Assembly (NCBI GenBank): GCA_020849275.1
Contig: JADLGO010000018.1
Span: forward strand, 1-64,000
Length of the DNA: 64,000 nt
Direction: 5' to 3'
Source of the DNA: Chthonomonadales bacterium
Lineage (GTDB): Bacteria > Armatimonadota > Chthonomonadetes > Chthonomonadales > CAJBBX01
The first letter of the stretch is position 1. The number at the start of each line of letters is the position of its first letter. Shown here in pieces: positions 18,151 through 26,998 of the stretch. The notes beneath the pieces are model-generated. The model was not told the DNA's origin and did no database searches. It was given only the letters and a program-made list of their open reading frames with translations. Both the position numbers and the translations under genes were made by a program.

Positions 18151-21012
18151 CTATCCGGGGCAAGCGCGGCGGAAGGCGGCGGCGATGTCCAGGCCGGCGA
18201 CCTCGCGGTCCAGGTCGTCGGCGCGTCCCGCGGCCAGCCGGCCCCGGACGTCCGCGGCGACGGCACGCGCCTGCTCGGCCTCGGCCATTTCCCGCGCGAC
18301 CTGCTCGCGTGCCACAAAGCTCGCCAGCACGTACGCCTCGTCGGCCCGGCCACCGGCGCGCATGACACCGGCGATCTGCAGCAGCAGGTGCGTCATGTGG
18401 CCAGCATCGCCCACCTCCGCGGCGATGGCGCAGGCATGCCTGAGCGCATGGAGTGCTGCCTCGGCATCTCCATCCACCAGATGGAGGCGCGCCATCGCCG
18501 AGAGAGCGTACATGCGACAAGCCCGATCCCCAGCCTCCTCGCCGATTCGCAGCGCACTCTCGGCCCGCGCGCGCGCCTCGGTCGCTCGATCCTGGTCCAG
18601 GAGCACCAGGGCAAGCCGGGCATCGGCCAGGGCAACGCCGCGCGTGTTGCCGACGCGCTCGAAGCGCTGCCGGCTCTCGCCCAGCAGCACCTCGGCCTCG
18701 ACGAGGAGACCCCGCCGCCGGGGCAGCTCCGACGCGTTGTAGAGCGTGAACGCGACGCCCAGCTCGTCCCCCTCTCGCTGCCGGATGGCCATGCTGTCCG
18801 CGTGGTACTGCTCGGCAGCGGCGTGGTCGCCGCGCTCGCAGGCCAGTATGCCCAGGTGCATGCGCACCATGCCTTCGGGCCCTGGCTCGCCCAGCGCGAC
18901 GGCGAGCGCGAGGGCCTCCTCCCAGAGCTGCCGGGCCGCCGGGAAGTCGCCGTGGCCCCAGGCCACGTTCCCCAGGTTCACGAGCGCCAGCAGCTCCCGG
19001 TCTCGCTCGCCCAGGTCGTGGCTAATGTCGCGGCTCTCGGCGAACCGGGCCGAGGCACTCGCCAGGTCGTAGCGATCCCATGCGGCCAGCCCGCGCTGGT
19101 TGAGCAGCCGGGCGAGCGAGCTCCGATCGCCGCTCTGGCGCGCCGCGGCCTCGGCAGTCGACAGGCGCGCCTCGCACTCATGGTACAGGCTGTGTTGCCA
19201 GAGGTAGGTGAAAAGCGACTTGGCGTAGCCAACCACGCGATCGGACTGCTCGGCGGCCGCGGCCCAATCCATCCCGGCCCGGATGTTGCCGAGCTCCCGC
19301 GCGAAGAGCTGCGCGCCGCTGGCCGCGCTCTCGCCGAGCGCGCGCAGAAGGTCGGCACCGGCCCGCGCGACGGCGAGGTAGAAGGTGGAGTGGCGCTCAC
19401 GAAGGAGATCGGCGCCGGACGCGGCCTCCAGCTTCTCGAGCGCGTACTGTCGCATCGTCTCCAGCAAGCGGTATCGGGCCTCGCCCGCGCCTTCCTCGAA
19501 CTGGACCAGCGACTTGTCGACGAGGTGGCCCAGCAGGTCCAGGATCTCCCAGCTTCCCAGATCCTCATCCGCGCACACCTGCTGCGAAGCCTCGAGCGAC
19601 CAGCCGCCAACGAACACGGCGAGCCTGTGCAGCAGCGTCCGCTCCGACCCGGAGAGCAGGTCGTAGCTCCAGTCGATCAGCGCCCGAAGCGTCTGCTGCC
19701 TGGGCCTGGCGGTGCGACTGCCCCCTGTCAGGAGGCGGAAGCGGTCCTCGAGCCGGTCGAGGATCTGGCGAGGGCTCATCAGCCGCACGCGAGCGGCCGC
19801 CAGCTCGATGGCGAGTGGGATCCCGTCGAGCCGCCAGCAGATGCGGGCCAGGGCATCCGCGTTGTCCTCGCGCAGCGCGAAGTCCGGCCTGGCCTGGACG
19901 GCGCGGTCCACGAAGAGGCGCACCGCGTCGAACGAGGCGGCATGCTCAACGCCTACCGGCCCTGCGGGCTCTGGCGCGTCCAGCGAGGGCACCGGCCATA
20001 CCGACTCGCCCGCGATGCCAAGCGGCTCACGGCTGGTTGCGAGCACGCGCAACTCCGGGGACTGCGCGAGCAGCGCGGCGACCATGGTAGCGCAGGCTCC
20101 GAGCACGTGCTCGCAGTTGTCCAGGAGCAGCAGCACCTGTCGCGAAGCGAGGTGCTGCGCCAGGGTATCGGAGAGGGGACGCTGAGGCTCGGGACGAACG
20201 CCGAGCACAGCCGCGACGGTCTGGGTGACGAGGCCCTCGTCGACCACGGCGGCCAGATCGACCAACCAGACCCCGTCGGCGAAGTCGGCCACGTGCTCCG
20301 CCGCCAGCTGGACCGCCAGCCGCGTCTTGCCGCAACCGCCGGGGCCCGTGAGGGTGCGCAGACGGCAGGCGGTCAGGCCCTCGGCCACGGCCTGGAGCTC
20401 CCTGGCGCGGCCGATGAACGTGGTGAGCTGGACCGGCAGGTTGTTGGCGAACGACTGCAGCGAGCGCAGCGGGGGGAACTCGTCCGGGAGCGGCGGCATG
20501 ACGACCTGGAAGACGTGCTCCGGTTGGAGCAGGTCCTTGAGCCTGTGCGTCCCAAGGTCCTTGACGGAGGCTCCGGCCGGCAGTCGATCGCTGACCGCGT
20601 CGCGCGCCGCCCGCGACAGCAGCGTCTGCCCACCGTGCCCGATGGCCCGCAAGCGGGCGCACCGGTTCACCGTCGCGCCGTAGTAGTCGCCATCACGAGA
20701 CTCCGCCGGCCCGGTGTGAACCCCGACGCGTATTCGCAGCGCCGCGCCCCCCGGCCACGCCTCAGCGTGCATGGCGCACTGGAGCGCCAGGGCCGCGCGA
20801 ACGGCGTCGCCGGCGTCGGCAAACACGCAGAACAGGCTGTCGCCCTCTCCGCGGCTCTTGATGATGGTGCCGCCAAACCGGGCGAAGTGCTCTGCCGCGA
20901 GCGCGTCGTGGCGGGGGAGCGCCTGCCGCATTGCCTCCGGGCAACGCTCCCACAGGCGCGTGGAGCCCTCAACGTCCGTTAGGACGAAGGTGACGGACCC
21001 GGCGAAGGGCAT
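18151..21012 (-). CDS. Signal regulator: nucleotide cyclase domain, NB-ARC ATPase and TPR repeats
   Basis: A 953-residue cytoplasmic protein. Residues 5-175 form a class III adenylate/guanylate cyclase domain (FVLTDVEGSTRLWE with Asp13; GEGDSLFCVF). Residues 200-480 are an AfsR/LuxR-type NB-ARC NTPase with P-loop GPGGCGKTRLA, the kinase-2 motif LLLDNCEHV and LATSREPLGI. From about 560 onward there are TPR-like helical repeats. No DNA-binding domain follows. The ATG at 21012 is preceded by AGAGGAGG. Relatives are common in actinobacteria and Chloroflexi, where the cyclase part is often suspected to be inactive. Ligand and output are unknown. Confidence 0.85.
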   Translation of the reverse strand: MPFAGSVTFVLTDVEGSTRLWERCPEAMRQALPRHDALAAEHFARFGGTIIKSRGEGDSLFCVFADAGDAVRAALALQCAMHAEAWPGGAALRIRVGVHTGPAESRDGDYYGATVNRCARLRAIGHGGQTLLSRAARDAVSDRLPAGASVKDLGTHRLKDLLQPEHVFQVVMPPLPDEFPPLRSLQSFANNLPVQLTTFIGRARELQAVAEGLTACRLRTLTGPGGCGKTRLAVQLAAEHVADFADGVWLVDLAAVVDEGLVTQTVAAVLGVRPEPQRPLSDTLAQHLASRQVLLLLDNCEHVLGACATMVAALLAQSPELRVLATSREPLGIAGESVWPVPSLDAPEPAGPVGVEHAASFDAVRLFVDRAVQARPDFALREDNADALARICWRLDGIPLAIELAAARVRLMSPRQILDRLEDRFRLLTGGSRTARPRQQTLRALIDWSYDLLSGSERTLLHRLAVFVGGWSLEASQQVCADEDLGSWEILDLLGHLVDKSLVQFEEGAGEARYRLLETMRQYALEKLEAASGADLLRERHSTFYLAVARAGADLLRALGESAASGAQLFARELGNIRAGMDWAAAAEQSDRVVGYAKSLFTYLWQHSLYHECEARLSTAEAAARQSGDRSSLARLLNQRGLAAWDRYDLASASARFAESRDISHDLGERDRELLALVNLGNVAWGHGDFPAARQLWEEALALAVALGEPGPEGMVRMHLGILACERGDHAAAEQYHADSMAIRQREGDELGVAFTLYNASELPRRRGLLVEAEVLLGESRQRFERVGNTRGVALADARLALVLLDQDRATEARARAESALRIGEEAGDRACRMYALSAMARLHLVDGDAEAALHALRHACAIAAEVGDAGHMTHLLLQIAGVMRAGGRADEAYVLASFVAREQVAREMAEAEQARAVAADVRGRLAAGRADDLDREVAGLDIAAAFRRACPG

Positions 21013-21156
21013 CGCGGCCTCCTCTGCCGTGTCCTTACGGAGCACGGGGCCCGGAGGCCTCCCGCGCGGCCCGGGGCACGATGCCGCCGCGGGCCGCGCC
21101 TGAGTGCTGTTGCCGCCAGGCGCATCGTCCTGCGCCCGGCGGCCGCGCCCGCGATG

Positions 21157-21780
21157 CTACCGAATGGCGCGCTGTCTGCGGCGGCGAACGACGAGCGGAA
21201 GGGCGGCGCCGCCCAGACCCCCAAGCAGCACGAGGAAGCCCGGCTCGGGCACGGTCGACGCGGTGGCTGTCAACAGGAACGTGCTGCGGCGAAACGCCTC
21301 AACGTCGTCGACGCCGATCTCCGGCACGGCGAGCACACCGTACAGGCGCTGGTTCACCTCGGTGAGCTGCCCGATCCTCGCCGAGTTGGGCCCGGCCCAC
21401 ATCTCAGCCGTACCGCCGAACGGAACGACGCCGGACGGCGAGAAACCCCAGGCGAGCTGAGGGAAGCCCTCTGCCACCCGGGTGGCTAACTCCACGCCGC
21501 CCTCGTACCCGACGAGCAGCGACAGGTGGTCGAACAGGAGGAGCGGATCCCCGCTGTGCAACTCGGCGCCGCCGCCGCCCTGGACGGCCGGCAGGAGCAC
21601 CGCACCGGGGATCTCGATCGTCTGGCCGGAGTGGTCGAAGTAGTAGGCTGTCGGGTCTGCCCCCTGCGGCATGGTGAAGACGACTGTCACAGACGGACGA
21701 CGCTGCGCCCGGGCGACTGCAGGACACAGCACGGCCAGAGCGGCCCAGAGCACCGGAGCCATGGCGGACAGATAGCGCAT
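21157..21780 (-). CDS. PEP-CTERM sorting domain protein
   Basis: A 207-residue exported protein. The signal peptide covers residues 1-25 (ending VARAQ). The C-terminus has VPEP, a hydrophobic stretch and RRRRQR, the exosortase signal. The middle has no recognisable domain. The ATG at 21780 follows GGAGGAGA. It is unlike the PEP-CTERM protein at 7507-8238 outside the tail. It starts 175 bases from the divergent chemotaxis operon. Confidence 0.82.
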   Translation of the reverse strand: MRYLSAMAPVLWAALAVLCPAVARAQRRPSVTVVFTMPQGADPTAYYFDHSGQTIEIPGAVLLPAVQGGGGAELHSGDPLLLFDHLSLLVGYEGGVELATRVAEGFPQLAWGFSPSGVVPFGGTAEMWAGPNSARIGQLTEVNQRLYGVLAVPEIGVDDVEAFRRSTFLLTATASTVPEPGFLVLLGGLGGAALPLVVRRRRQRAIR

Positions 21781-21955
21781 CCTTGTCTCCTCCACGCGGG
21801 CGCGTGCGAGCCAACCGGTGATGGGAGCATCGGTTGCATTTTCCATGCCAACCCAGCCGGCACGCTGGCTCGCCCCGGAGCGCTCCCCCGCGCGAGGCCC
21901 TGCGGTTCGGGTGGTTACGGGCCGATAATCGGCGTGTCGGGAGGATGACGCCAGT

Positions 21956-22576
21956 ATGCCCGTTCTCACAGGCCGCCTGAGCCCGGCCCAGTTGGACGCC
22001 CTGCGCGAGGTGGCCAGCATCGGCGCCGGCCACGCCGTCTCCGCGCTCGTGGAGCTCAGCGGCCAGAGCCTCGTGGTCTCCGTGCCGGAGGTTGGCGTCT
22101 GCGCGTACCGTGACCTCGCCCGCCTCTTCGGCGGCGCCGATCGTTGCGTGGCGGCGGTCTACATGCCGGTCGGCGGCGTCGCTCCCGGCCACGTCGCGTT
22201 CCTCTGCGGCGAAGGCGAGGCGCGCGAGCTCTGCCGGATGCTGCTGGGCGAGGCGCCCCGCCCGCGATGGGAGGTCGACGAGATGGAGGCCTCGGCATTA
22301 CTGGAGGCTGGCAACATCCTGATCTCGTCCTTCCTGAACGCCGTGAGCGAGCTAACCGGCCTCTCGCTCGCCGCCTCGCCACCTGGGTTCGCGATGGATA
22401 TGGTCGGGGCCATCCTGCAGTGTCTGGCCTGCCAGGCGTCAGATATGGACAGCAACGCGCTCACGATGCGCGTCCAGGTGCGCGGCGACACCGCCGACGT
22501 GGTCGGCGCGTTCACCTACATTCCGGAGCCCGACGCGCTCCGCGTGCTGTTCAGCGCGCTCGGGGTCGCGGGATAG
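21956..22576 (+). CDS. cheC: CheC-family chemotaxis phosphatase
   Basis: A 206-residue protein with the two-fold CheC architecture, which removes phosphate from CheY-P. The second active site is intact (Ser113, Glu117, Asn120, Pro143: SALLEAGN). The first has Asp14, Glu18 and Pro44, but its Asn is replaced by Ser21 (DALREVAS). One half-site may therefore be inactive. The ATG follows GGGAGGA. It is first in an eight-gene chemotaxis-type operon and abuts cheD. Confidence 0.85.
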   Translation: MPVLTGRLSPAQLDALREVASIGAGHAVSALVELSGQSLVVSVPEVGVCAYRDLARLFGGADRCVAAVYMPVGGVAPGHVAFLCGEGEARELCRMLLGEAPRPRWEVDEMEASALLEAGNILISSFLNAVSELTGLSLAASPPGFAMDMVGAILQCLACQASDMDSNALTMRVQVRGDTADVVGAFTYIPEPDALRVLFSALGVAG

Positions 22577-23107
22577 GTGGATGCCGCGACGATGGTCGGC
22601 ATGGCCGAGATTCGCCTGGCCTGCGAGGCGGGAGCCACTCTGATGGCCCTCGGGCTGGGCTCATGCGTGGCCGTGTGCGCGTTCGACCGTGGGGCGCGCC
22701 TCGCGGGCATGGCGCACGTGGTGCTGCCGGACTCGCGGGCCGCGGCGGCGGGCACGCCCGGCAAGTTCGCCGACACCGCGGTTCCCGCGCTGATCGACGC
22801 CCTGTGTGCGGCCGGCGCCGCGCGTCGGACACTCGTGGCGGTGGTGGTCGGCGGCGCCCAGTTGTTCGCGTTCGCGGGGACGGGCCCGCGCCTCGACGTG
22901 GGCGATCGGAACGCGACGGCCGTCCTGGACGCGCTCCGGCGGGCAGCCCTGCCGGTCGTAGCTCGTGATCTGGGCGGAGCGATCGGGCGGACCGTGCATC
23001 TCCACGCTGGGAGCGGGCTGGTGCGCGTGCGGACGGTGGGAGGGCTGCCGCGCACCCTGGCCGTCCTTGGCGAGGCTCGCGCGGCGCGGGTCCAACTGGC
23101 GGCGTAG
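22577..23107 (+). CDS. cheD: Chemoreceptor glutamine deamidase CheD
   Basis: Deamidates Gln on chemoreceptors and pairs with CheC. Cys30 (GLGSCVAV) and His47 (MAHVVLP) are present, as is the CheD loop GKFADTAVPALI. The position six residues before the Cys, a Thr in Thermotoga CheD, is Ala24 here. The frame can start at GTG 22577, directly after the cheC stop (176 residues), or at ATG 22592 with AGGTGG upstream. The CheC-CheD adjacency is conserved in many bacteria. Confidence 0.87.
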   Translation: MDAATMVGMAEIRLACEAGATLMALGLGSCVAVCAFDRGARLAGMAHVVLPDSRAAAAGTPGKFADTAVPALIDALCAAGAARRTLVAVVVGGAQLFAFAGTGPRLDVGDRNATAVLDALRRAALPVVARDLGGAIGRTVHLHAGSGLVRVRTVGGLPRTLAVLGEARAARVQLAA

Positions 23108-23120
23108 GAACGGCAAACAC

Positions 23121-23981
23121 ATGGCCAGGCTCACGCTCGATCAACTGGTGCAGTACGTTCAGGAGATCCCCGCGCTCCCGGACGTTGCCATGAAGGTGCT
23201 TCGCATGACGGAGGACCCGCTCGTCTCCGCGCGCGAGGTCGCCGCGGCGGTCGCCGTCGACGTCGCGCTCACGTCCCGCATCCTTAAGATCGCCAACTCC
23301 GCCTACTACGGCATGTCGCGCCGCATCAGCACGGTGAACGAGGCAGTGCTCCTTCTGGGAATGCGCTCGCTGCGCAGCCTGGCCCTGGCCGCCGCGGCCT
23401 ACGACACCCTGAAGCAGGAGGTGCGCGGCTACAGCCTCCCGGCCGGCGAGCTATGGCGGCACTCGGTGGCGTGTGCGCTGACGTCGCAGGTGGTGGCGCA
23501 CCGCTCGCGCGCCGCCGCCGCCGAGGAGGCGTTCGTCGCCGGGTTGCTGCACGATGTCGGCAAGGTCGTGCTCAACACCTATGTCGGCGACCAGTTTCAG
23601 GCCATTCTGGCGCTCGTGGAGCTAGAGGGCATCCCCTTCCACGAGGGAGAGAAAGTCATCCTCGGCTTCGAGCACGCCGAGGTCGGCGCGCGCATCGCCG
23701 AGAAATGGAACCTGCCAGGCCACCTCTGCGGCGCGATCGCCGGCCACCACGACGTCGCACTGGGCGGCGAGAAGCCGGCGCTCGCCGCGGTCGTCCACGT
23801 CGCCAACTGCATCTGCGTAACCGAGGGGCTGGGCACGACCGGGGACGGTCTGCCGCCTACCTTCGACGAGTGCGCGCTCTCGCTCCTGAAGCTCGACGAG
23901 GCCGACGTGGAGGCCCTGACCGCCGAGGCTGTAACGATGGTCGCCGCCGCCAGCAACCCGCTGGAGGCCGCGCGTGCCTGA
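23121..23981 (+). CDS. HDOD domain signalling protein
   Basis: A 286-residue protein. Residues about 10-205 form the HDOD domain (IPALPDVAMKVLRM, ILKIANSAYYG, LLHDVGKVVLN, GHHD). HDOD proteins are HD-related signalling modules often linked to chemotaxis, pili or cyclic di-GMP. Residual HD and HH motifs remain, so hydrolase activity cannot be excluded. The next gene starts inside its last codons (8-base overlap), tying it to cheB translation. Confidence 0.85.
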   Translation: MARLTLDQLVQYVQEIPALPDVAMKVLRMTEDPLVSAREVAAAVAVDVALTSRILKIANSAYYGMSRRISTVNEAVLLLGMRSLRSLALAAAAYDTLKQEVRGYSLPAGELWRHSVACALTSQVVAHRSRAAAAEEAFVAGLLHDVGKVVLNTYVGDQFQAILALVELEGIPFHEGEKVILGFEHAEVGARIAEKWNLPGHLCGAIAGHHDVALGGEKPALAAVVHVANCICVTEGLGTTGDGLPPTFDECALSLLKLDEADVEALTAEAVTMVAAASNPLEAARA

Positions 23982-25119
23982 GGAAGCGCGCGCGCGCGCG
24001 CCGTTCGCGGGGCTCGGCGTCGAGCCACGCTCGGTTCGCGCCCTCGTCGTCGACGACTCTGCGTTCATGCGGCATATGGTGGCCGACATTCTCCGCGGAG
24101 GGGGGGTCGAGGTCGTCGGCGCGGCAGCCGGCGGCGTGGAGGGGCTCGGCCTGGTTGCGCGGCTGAAGCCGGACGTCATCACGCTCGACATCGAGATGCC
24201 GGAGATGGACGGCATCACGTTCCTGTCGGGCCTGGCGAGCGTGCGCCCGACCCCGGTGGTGGTGCTGTCCAGCCTGGCGGAGGCGGGCGCCGTCGCCACG
24301 GTGCGGTGCCTGGAGCTCGGCGCCGTCGACTGCCTGCACAAGCCCTCCGGCGCGATCAGCCTCGGCATCGACCGAATCGGCGGGGAGCTGGTCGCCAGCG
24401 TGATGGCGGCGGCGCAGGCCAGGCCGACGTTCCCGGCGCGGAGCTCCCCTGTCGCGCTCCGATCGCCGGCCGCCAGCGGCCACGGCGCGCAGCCTGCGCC
24501 GCTCCGGCCCGACGACGCCGTCGTGGTGCTGGCCTCGTCGACCGGTGGCCCGGCGGCCCTGACCGCCGTCGTTCCGCGCCTTCCAGCCGACCTGCCCGCC
24601 GCCCTGGTCATCGTCCAGCACCTGCCGGTCGGCTTCACGCGCGCCCTGGCGCGGCGGTTGGACTCGTGTTCTGCGCTCGCCGTGCGCGAAGCGGAGACGG
24701 GCATGGCCCTTCAGCGGGGGCTCGCGCTGGTGGCGCCCGCTGGATCGCACCTCGAGATGGGGCGCTCCGGTCGGGTGGTTCTGAGCGCCGACCCTCCGAT
24801 CTGGGGTGTCCGGCCCGCAGCCGACGTGACGCTGCGCTCGGCAGCGCAGCGCTTCGGCGCGCGGGTGGTCGCGGTGGTGATGACCGGCATGGGCCGGGAT
24901 GGGGCGCTGGGGGCCAGGGCCGTGCGGCAGCGCGGCGGGCTCTGCGTGGCCCAGAGCGAGGAGACGTGCGCGATCTACGGCATGCCGCGGGCCGCATGGG
25001 AGGCCGGGGCGGTCGAGAGGCTCATACCGCTCGACGCCATCGCGGAGCAGGTGGCAGCCGCCGTCACATCCGGCGCGGCGGCGAGGGGTGGCGGCAATGG
25101 ACGACCGGTCTTCGCTTGA
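23974..25119 (+). CDS. cheB: Chemotaxis response regulator, protein-glutamate methylesterase CheB
   Basis: A 381-residue two-domain protein. The receiver (residues 20-140) has Asp27/Asp28, phospho-acceptor Asp72 (TLDIEMPEMDG) and Lys123. The CheB catalytic domain (about 185-370) has the Ser loop ASSTGGP, the His loop VQHLP and MTGMGRDGA. It demethylates receptors. The GTG at 23974 has GGAGG 7 bases upstream and overlaps the HDOD gene. It is paired with cheR, which opposes it. Confidence 0.94.
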   Translation: MPEEARARAPFAGLGVEPRSVRALVVDDSAFMRHMVADILRGGGVEVVGAAAGGVEGLGLVARLKPDVITLDIEMPEMDGITFLSGLASVRPTPVVVLSSLAEAGAVATVRCLELGAVDCLHKPSGAISLGIDRIGGELVASVMAAAQARPTFPARSSPVALRSPAASGHGAQPAPLRPDDAVVVLASSTGGPAALTAVVPRLPADLPAALVIVQHLPVGFTRALARRLDSCSALAVREAETGMALQRGLALVAPAGSHLEMGRSGRVVLSADPPIWGVRPAADVTLRSAAQRFGARVVAVVMTGMGRDGALGARAVRQRGGLCVAQSEETCAIYGMPRAAWEAGAVERLIPLDAIAEQVAAAVTSGAAARGGGNGRPVFA

Positions 25120-25903
25120 CCCGCGGCAGCAGGCGGACTTCGACCGCTTCATGAGACGCGTGCTCAACAAGTGCGGCATCGACCTCAGCCAGTACCGGGA
25201 GGCCCAGATGCACCGGCGGCTGTGGGCCATGGTGGAGCGGTGCGGCCTGCGCACCTTCGACGAGTACTTCGGCCTCCTCGACCGCGACGCCGGGGCGTGG
25301 GCCGCGTTCCTGGACCGGATCACGATCAACGTCTCCGAGCTCTTCCGCAACCCGGACCGGTGGCGCGAGTTGCGTGACAGCGTACTGCCCGGCCTATGCC
25401 CCGATCGGCGGCCGCTGCGCGTGTGGAGCGCCGGATGCTCGTACGGCGCGGAGCCCTTCACGCTGGCGATGATCCTGGACGAGATGGCTCCCGGAGTGCG
25501 CCACCGCATCACCGCCACCGACATCGACGAGCGGATCCTCGCGAAGGCGCGCGAGGGACGGTTCACGGACGCGGACGTCCGCCATGTTCCGGCGGAGGCG
25601 AGGGGCCGCTACCTGGAGCCCCGTGGGGGCCTGTACACGGTCGCCCCGTCGTTGCGCCAGCGTGTCGACTTCCGGCGTCACAACCTGCTGGCGGACCCGT
25701 TTCCGAGCGGTCTCGACCTGATCGTGTGCCGTAACGTGATCATCTACTTCACCGAGAACGCGAAGGCAGCGCTATATCGGCGGTTCCGTGCCGCGTTGAG
25801 ACCGGGAGGCGTGTTGTTTGTCGGCGGAACCGAGCGCGTGGTGAACCATCGGGAGATCGGGCTGAACGCGACGCTGCCCTTCTTCTACGTACGCGTCCAG
25901 TAG
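25097..25903 (+). CDS. cheR: Chemotaxis protein methyltransferase CheR
   Basis: SAM-dependent methyltransferase that adds methyl groups to chemoreceptor glutamates. At 268 residues it has an N-terminal helical domain (residues 10-85, with TINVSELFRNPDRW) and a C-terminal SAM domain with SAGCSYGAEPFTLAMI, ATDIDERILAKAREG and DLIVCRNVIIYF. In the SAM loop the usual Tyr is Phe. The start overlaps cheB by 23 bases, suggesting coupled synthesis. Confidence 0.94.
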   Translation: MDDRSSLDPRQQADFDRFMRRVLNKCGIDLSQYREAQMHRRLWAMVERCGLRTFDEYFGLLDRDAGAWAAFLDRITINVSELFRNPDRWRELRDSVLPGLCPDRRPLRVWSAGCSYGAEPFTLAMILDEMAPGVRHRITATDIDERILAKAREGRFTDADVRHVPAEARGRYLEPRGGLYTVAPSLRQRVDFRRHNLLADPFPSGLDLIVCRNVIIYFTENAKAALYRRFRAALRPGGVLFVGGTERVVNHREIGLNATLPFFYVRVQ

Positions 25904-25936
25904 GCTTCGCCGCCGGACTTCCAGGGAGGATCGCGG

Positions 25937-26299
25937 GTGCCCAAGAGGATTCTGATCACCGATGACGCCATGTTCATGCGCGTCACGCTCAAGGACATAC
26001 TGTCAAGGAACGGCTACGAGATCGCGGGCGAGGCGTCCAACGGCCGCGAGGCCGTCGAGCTCTACCAGTCGCTGAAGCCCGATCTGGTCACGATGGACAT
26101 CACCATGCCGGACATGGACGGGATCACCGCGCTCAAAGAGATCCGCAAGATGGATCCGAAGGCGTGCGTGCTCATGTGCACCGCCATGCGGCAAAGAAAC
26201 ATGGTGATGGAGGCGATGGGAGCGGGCGCGAGGGACTTTATCGTCAAGCCCTTCCATGAGGACAAGGTGCTCGAGTCGGTCAGCAAGCTGCTGGGATGA
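25937..26299 (+). CDS. cheY: Response regulator CheY (single receiver domain)
   Basis: A 120-residue stand-alone receiver with all key residues: Asp9/Asp10, phospho-acceptor Asp54 (TMDITMPDMDG), Thr82 and Lys104 (FIVKPF). The GTG start at 25937 is preceded by GGGAGG. It lies between cheR and a CheX-type phosphatase, so it is the probable target of both phosphatases in this operon. The cognate kinase is not in the window. Confidence 0.93.
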   Translation: MPKRILITDDAMFMRVTLKDILSRNGYEIAGEASNGREAVELYQSLKPDLVTMDITMPDMDGITALKEIRKMDPKACVLMCTAMRQRNMVMEAMGAGARDFIVKPFHEDKVLESVSKLLG

Positions 26300-26312
26300 G
26301 GAGGGCCGACCG

Positions 26313-26777
26313 ATGATGAGGGCGGACTACATTAACCCGTTCGTGTCCGCGTCGTTCAACGTGCTGGAGACCGTGCTCGCCCAGAAGCCGAGCAAGGGCC
26401 AGCTGGCCATGAGGCCGTCCGTCTTCACGTCGCAGCAATGCAACGTCATCACCGGGGTGGTTGGGCGCATCGAGGGTCAGGTCATCTACGGCATGAGCCT
26501 GATCACCGCCGACAAGATCGCCTCGGCGATGATCGGTCAGCCGATCCGAACGTTCGACCAGCTCGCGGCGAGCGCGATCGCCGAGCTCGGCAACATGATC
26601 ACCGGCAACGCGATGGCGCTGCTCTCCGAGGCCGGCTACGTCTGCGAGATCACGCCGCCGACCATCGTGCGCGGCAGCAACGTGCGGATATCAACTCTCA
26701 GCATTCCGGCTCTCGTGATCCCGATCTGCCTGGAGCAGGGGCAGCTCGAGTTGACCGTGAGCCTCCAGGAGCGGTAG
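26313..26777 (+). CDS. cheX: CheX-like chemotaxis phosphatase
   Basis: A 154-residue CheC/CheX/FliY superfamily protein with a single active-site helix (SAIAELGNMITGNAM, ExxN motif near residues 90-93). Its length and one-site layout fit CheX, which dephosphorylates CheY-P as a dimer. The ATG at 26313 follows GAGGAGG; a second ATG is the next codon. It sits directly after cheY. Confidence 0.83.
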   Translation: MMRADYINPFVSASFNVLETVLAQKPSKGQLAMRPSVFTSQQCNVITGVVGRIEGQVIYGMSLITADKIASAMIGQPIRTFDQLAASAIAELGNMITGNAMALLSEAGYVCEITPPTIVRGSNVRISTLSIPALVIPICLEQGQLELTVSLQER

Positions 26778-26781
26778 ACTG

Positions 26782-26958
26782 ATGGCTCTATCGGGGATCA
26801 GTCCGGCGACGGCGGCCGTGCAGGCCAGCCTGGTGCGCGCGGCCGAGGACAGCACGGCGCAAAGCGCGATGCTGCTGAAGAAGGCGCTCAACAGCGACAA
26901 GGACCTGGTCGCGACCCTATTGCCGCCCACGAGCGGCGTGCTCGACATCCGCGCCTGA
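26782..26958 (+). CDS. Small protein, possible YjfB-like motility protein
   Basis: A 58-residue protein (MALSGISPATAAVQASLVRA...) starting 4 bases after the cheX stop, with AGGAG about 10 bases upstream. The central segment SAMLLKKALNSDKDLV resembles the LLKKAMD core of the small putative motility proteins called YjfB. The match is short. Position and binding site support a real gene; the function is inferred from the operon. Confidence 0.6.
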   Translation: MALSGISPATAAVQASLVRAAEDSTAQSAMLLKKALNSDKDLVATLLPPTSGVLDIRA

Positions 26959-26998
26959 GCGGCGCCGGCCCGCGGCCGCGCGGACGGCCGGTGAGGCG

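Noticed and set aside
18388-20982. An 864-codon plus-strand frame opposite the cyclase/NB-ARC gene
   Set aside because: The minus-strand frame carries P-loop and cyclase motifs; the plus-strand product has none.
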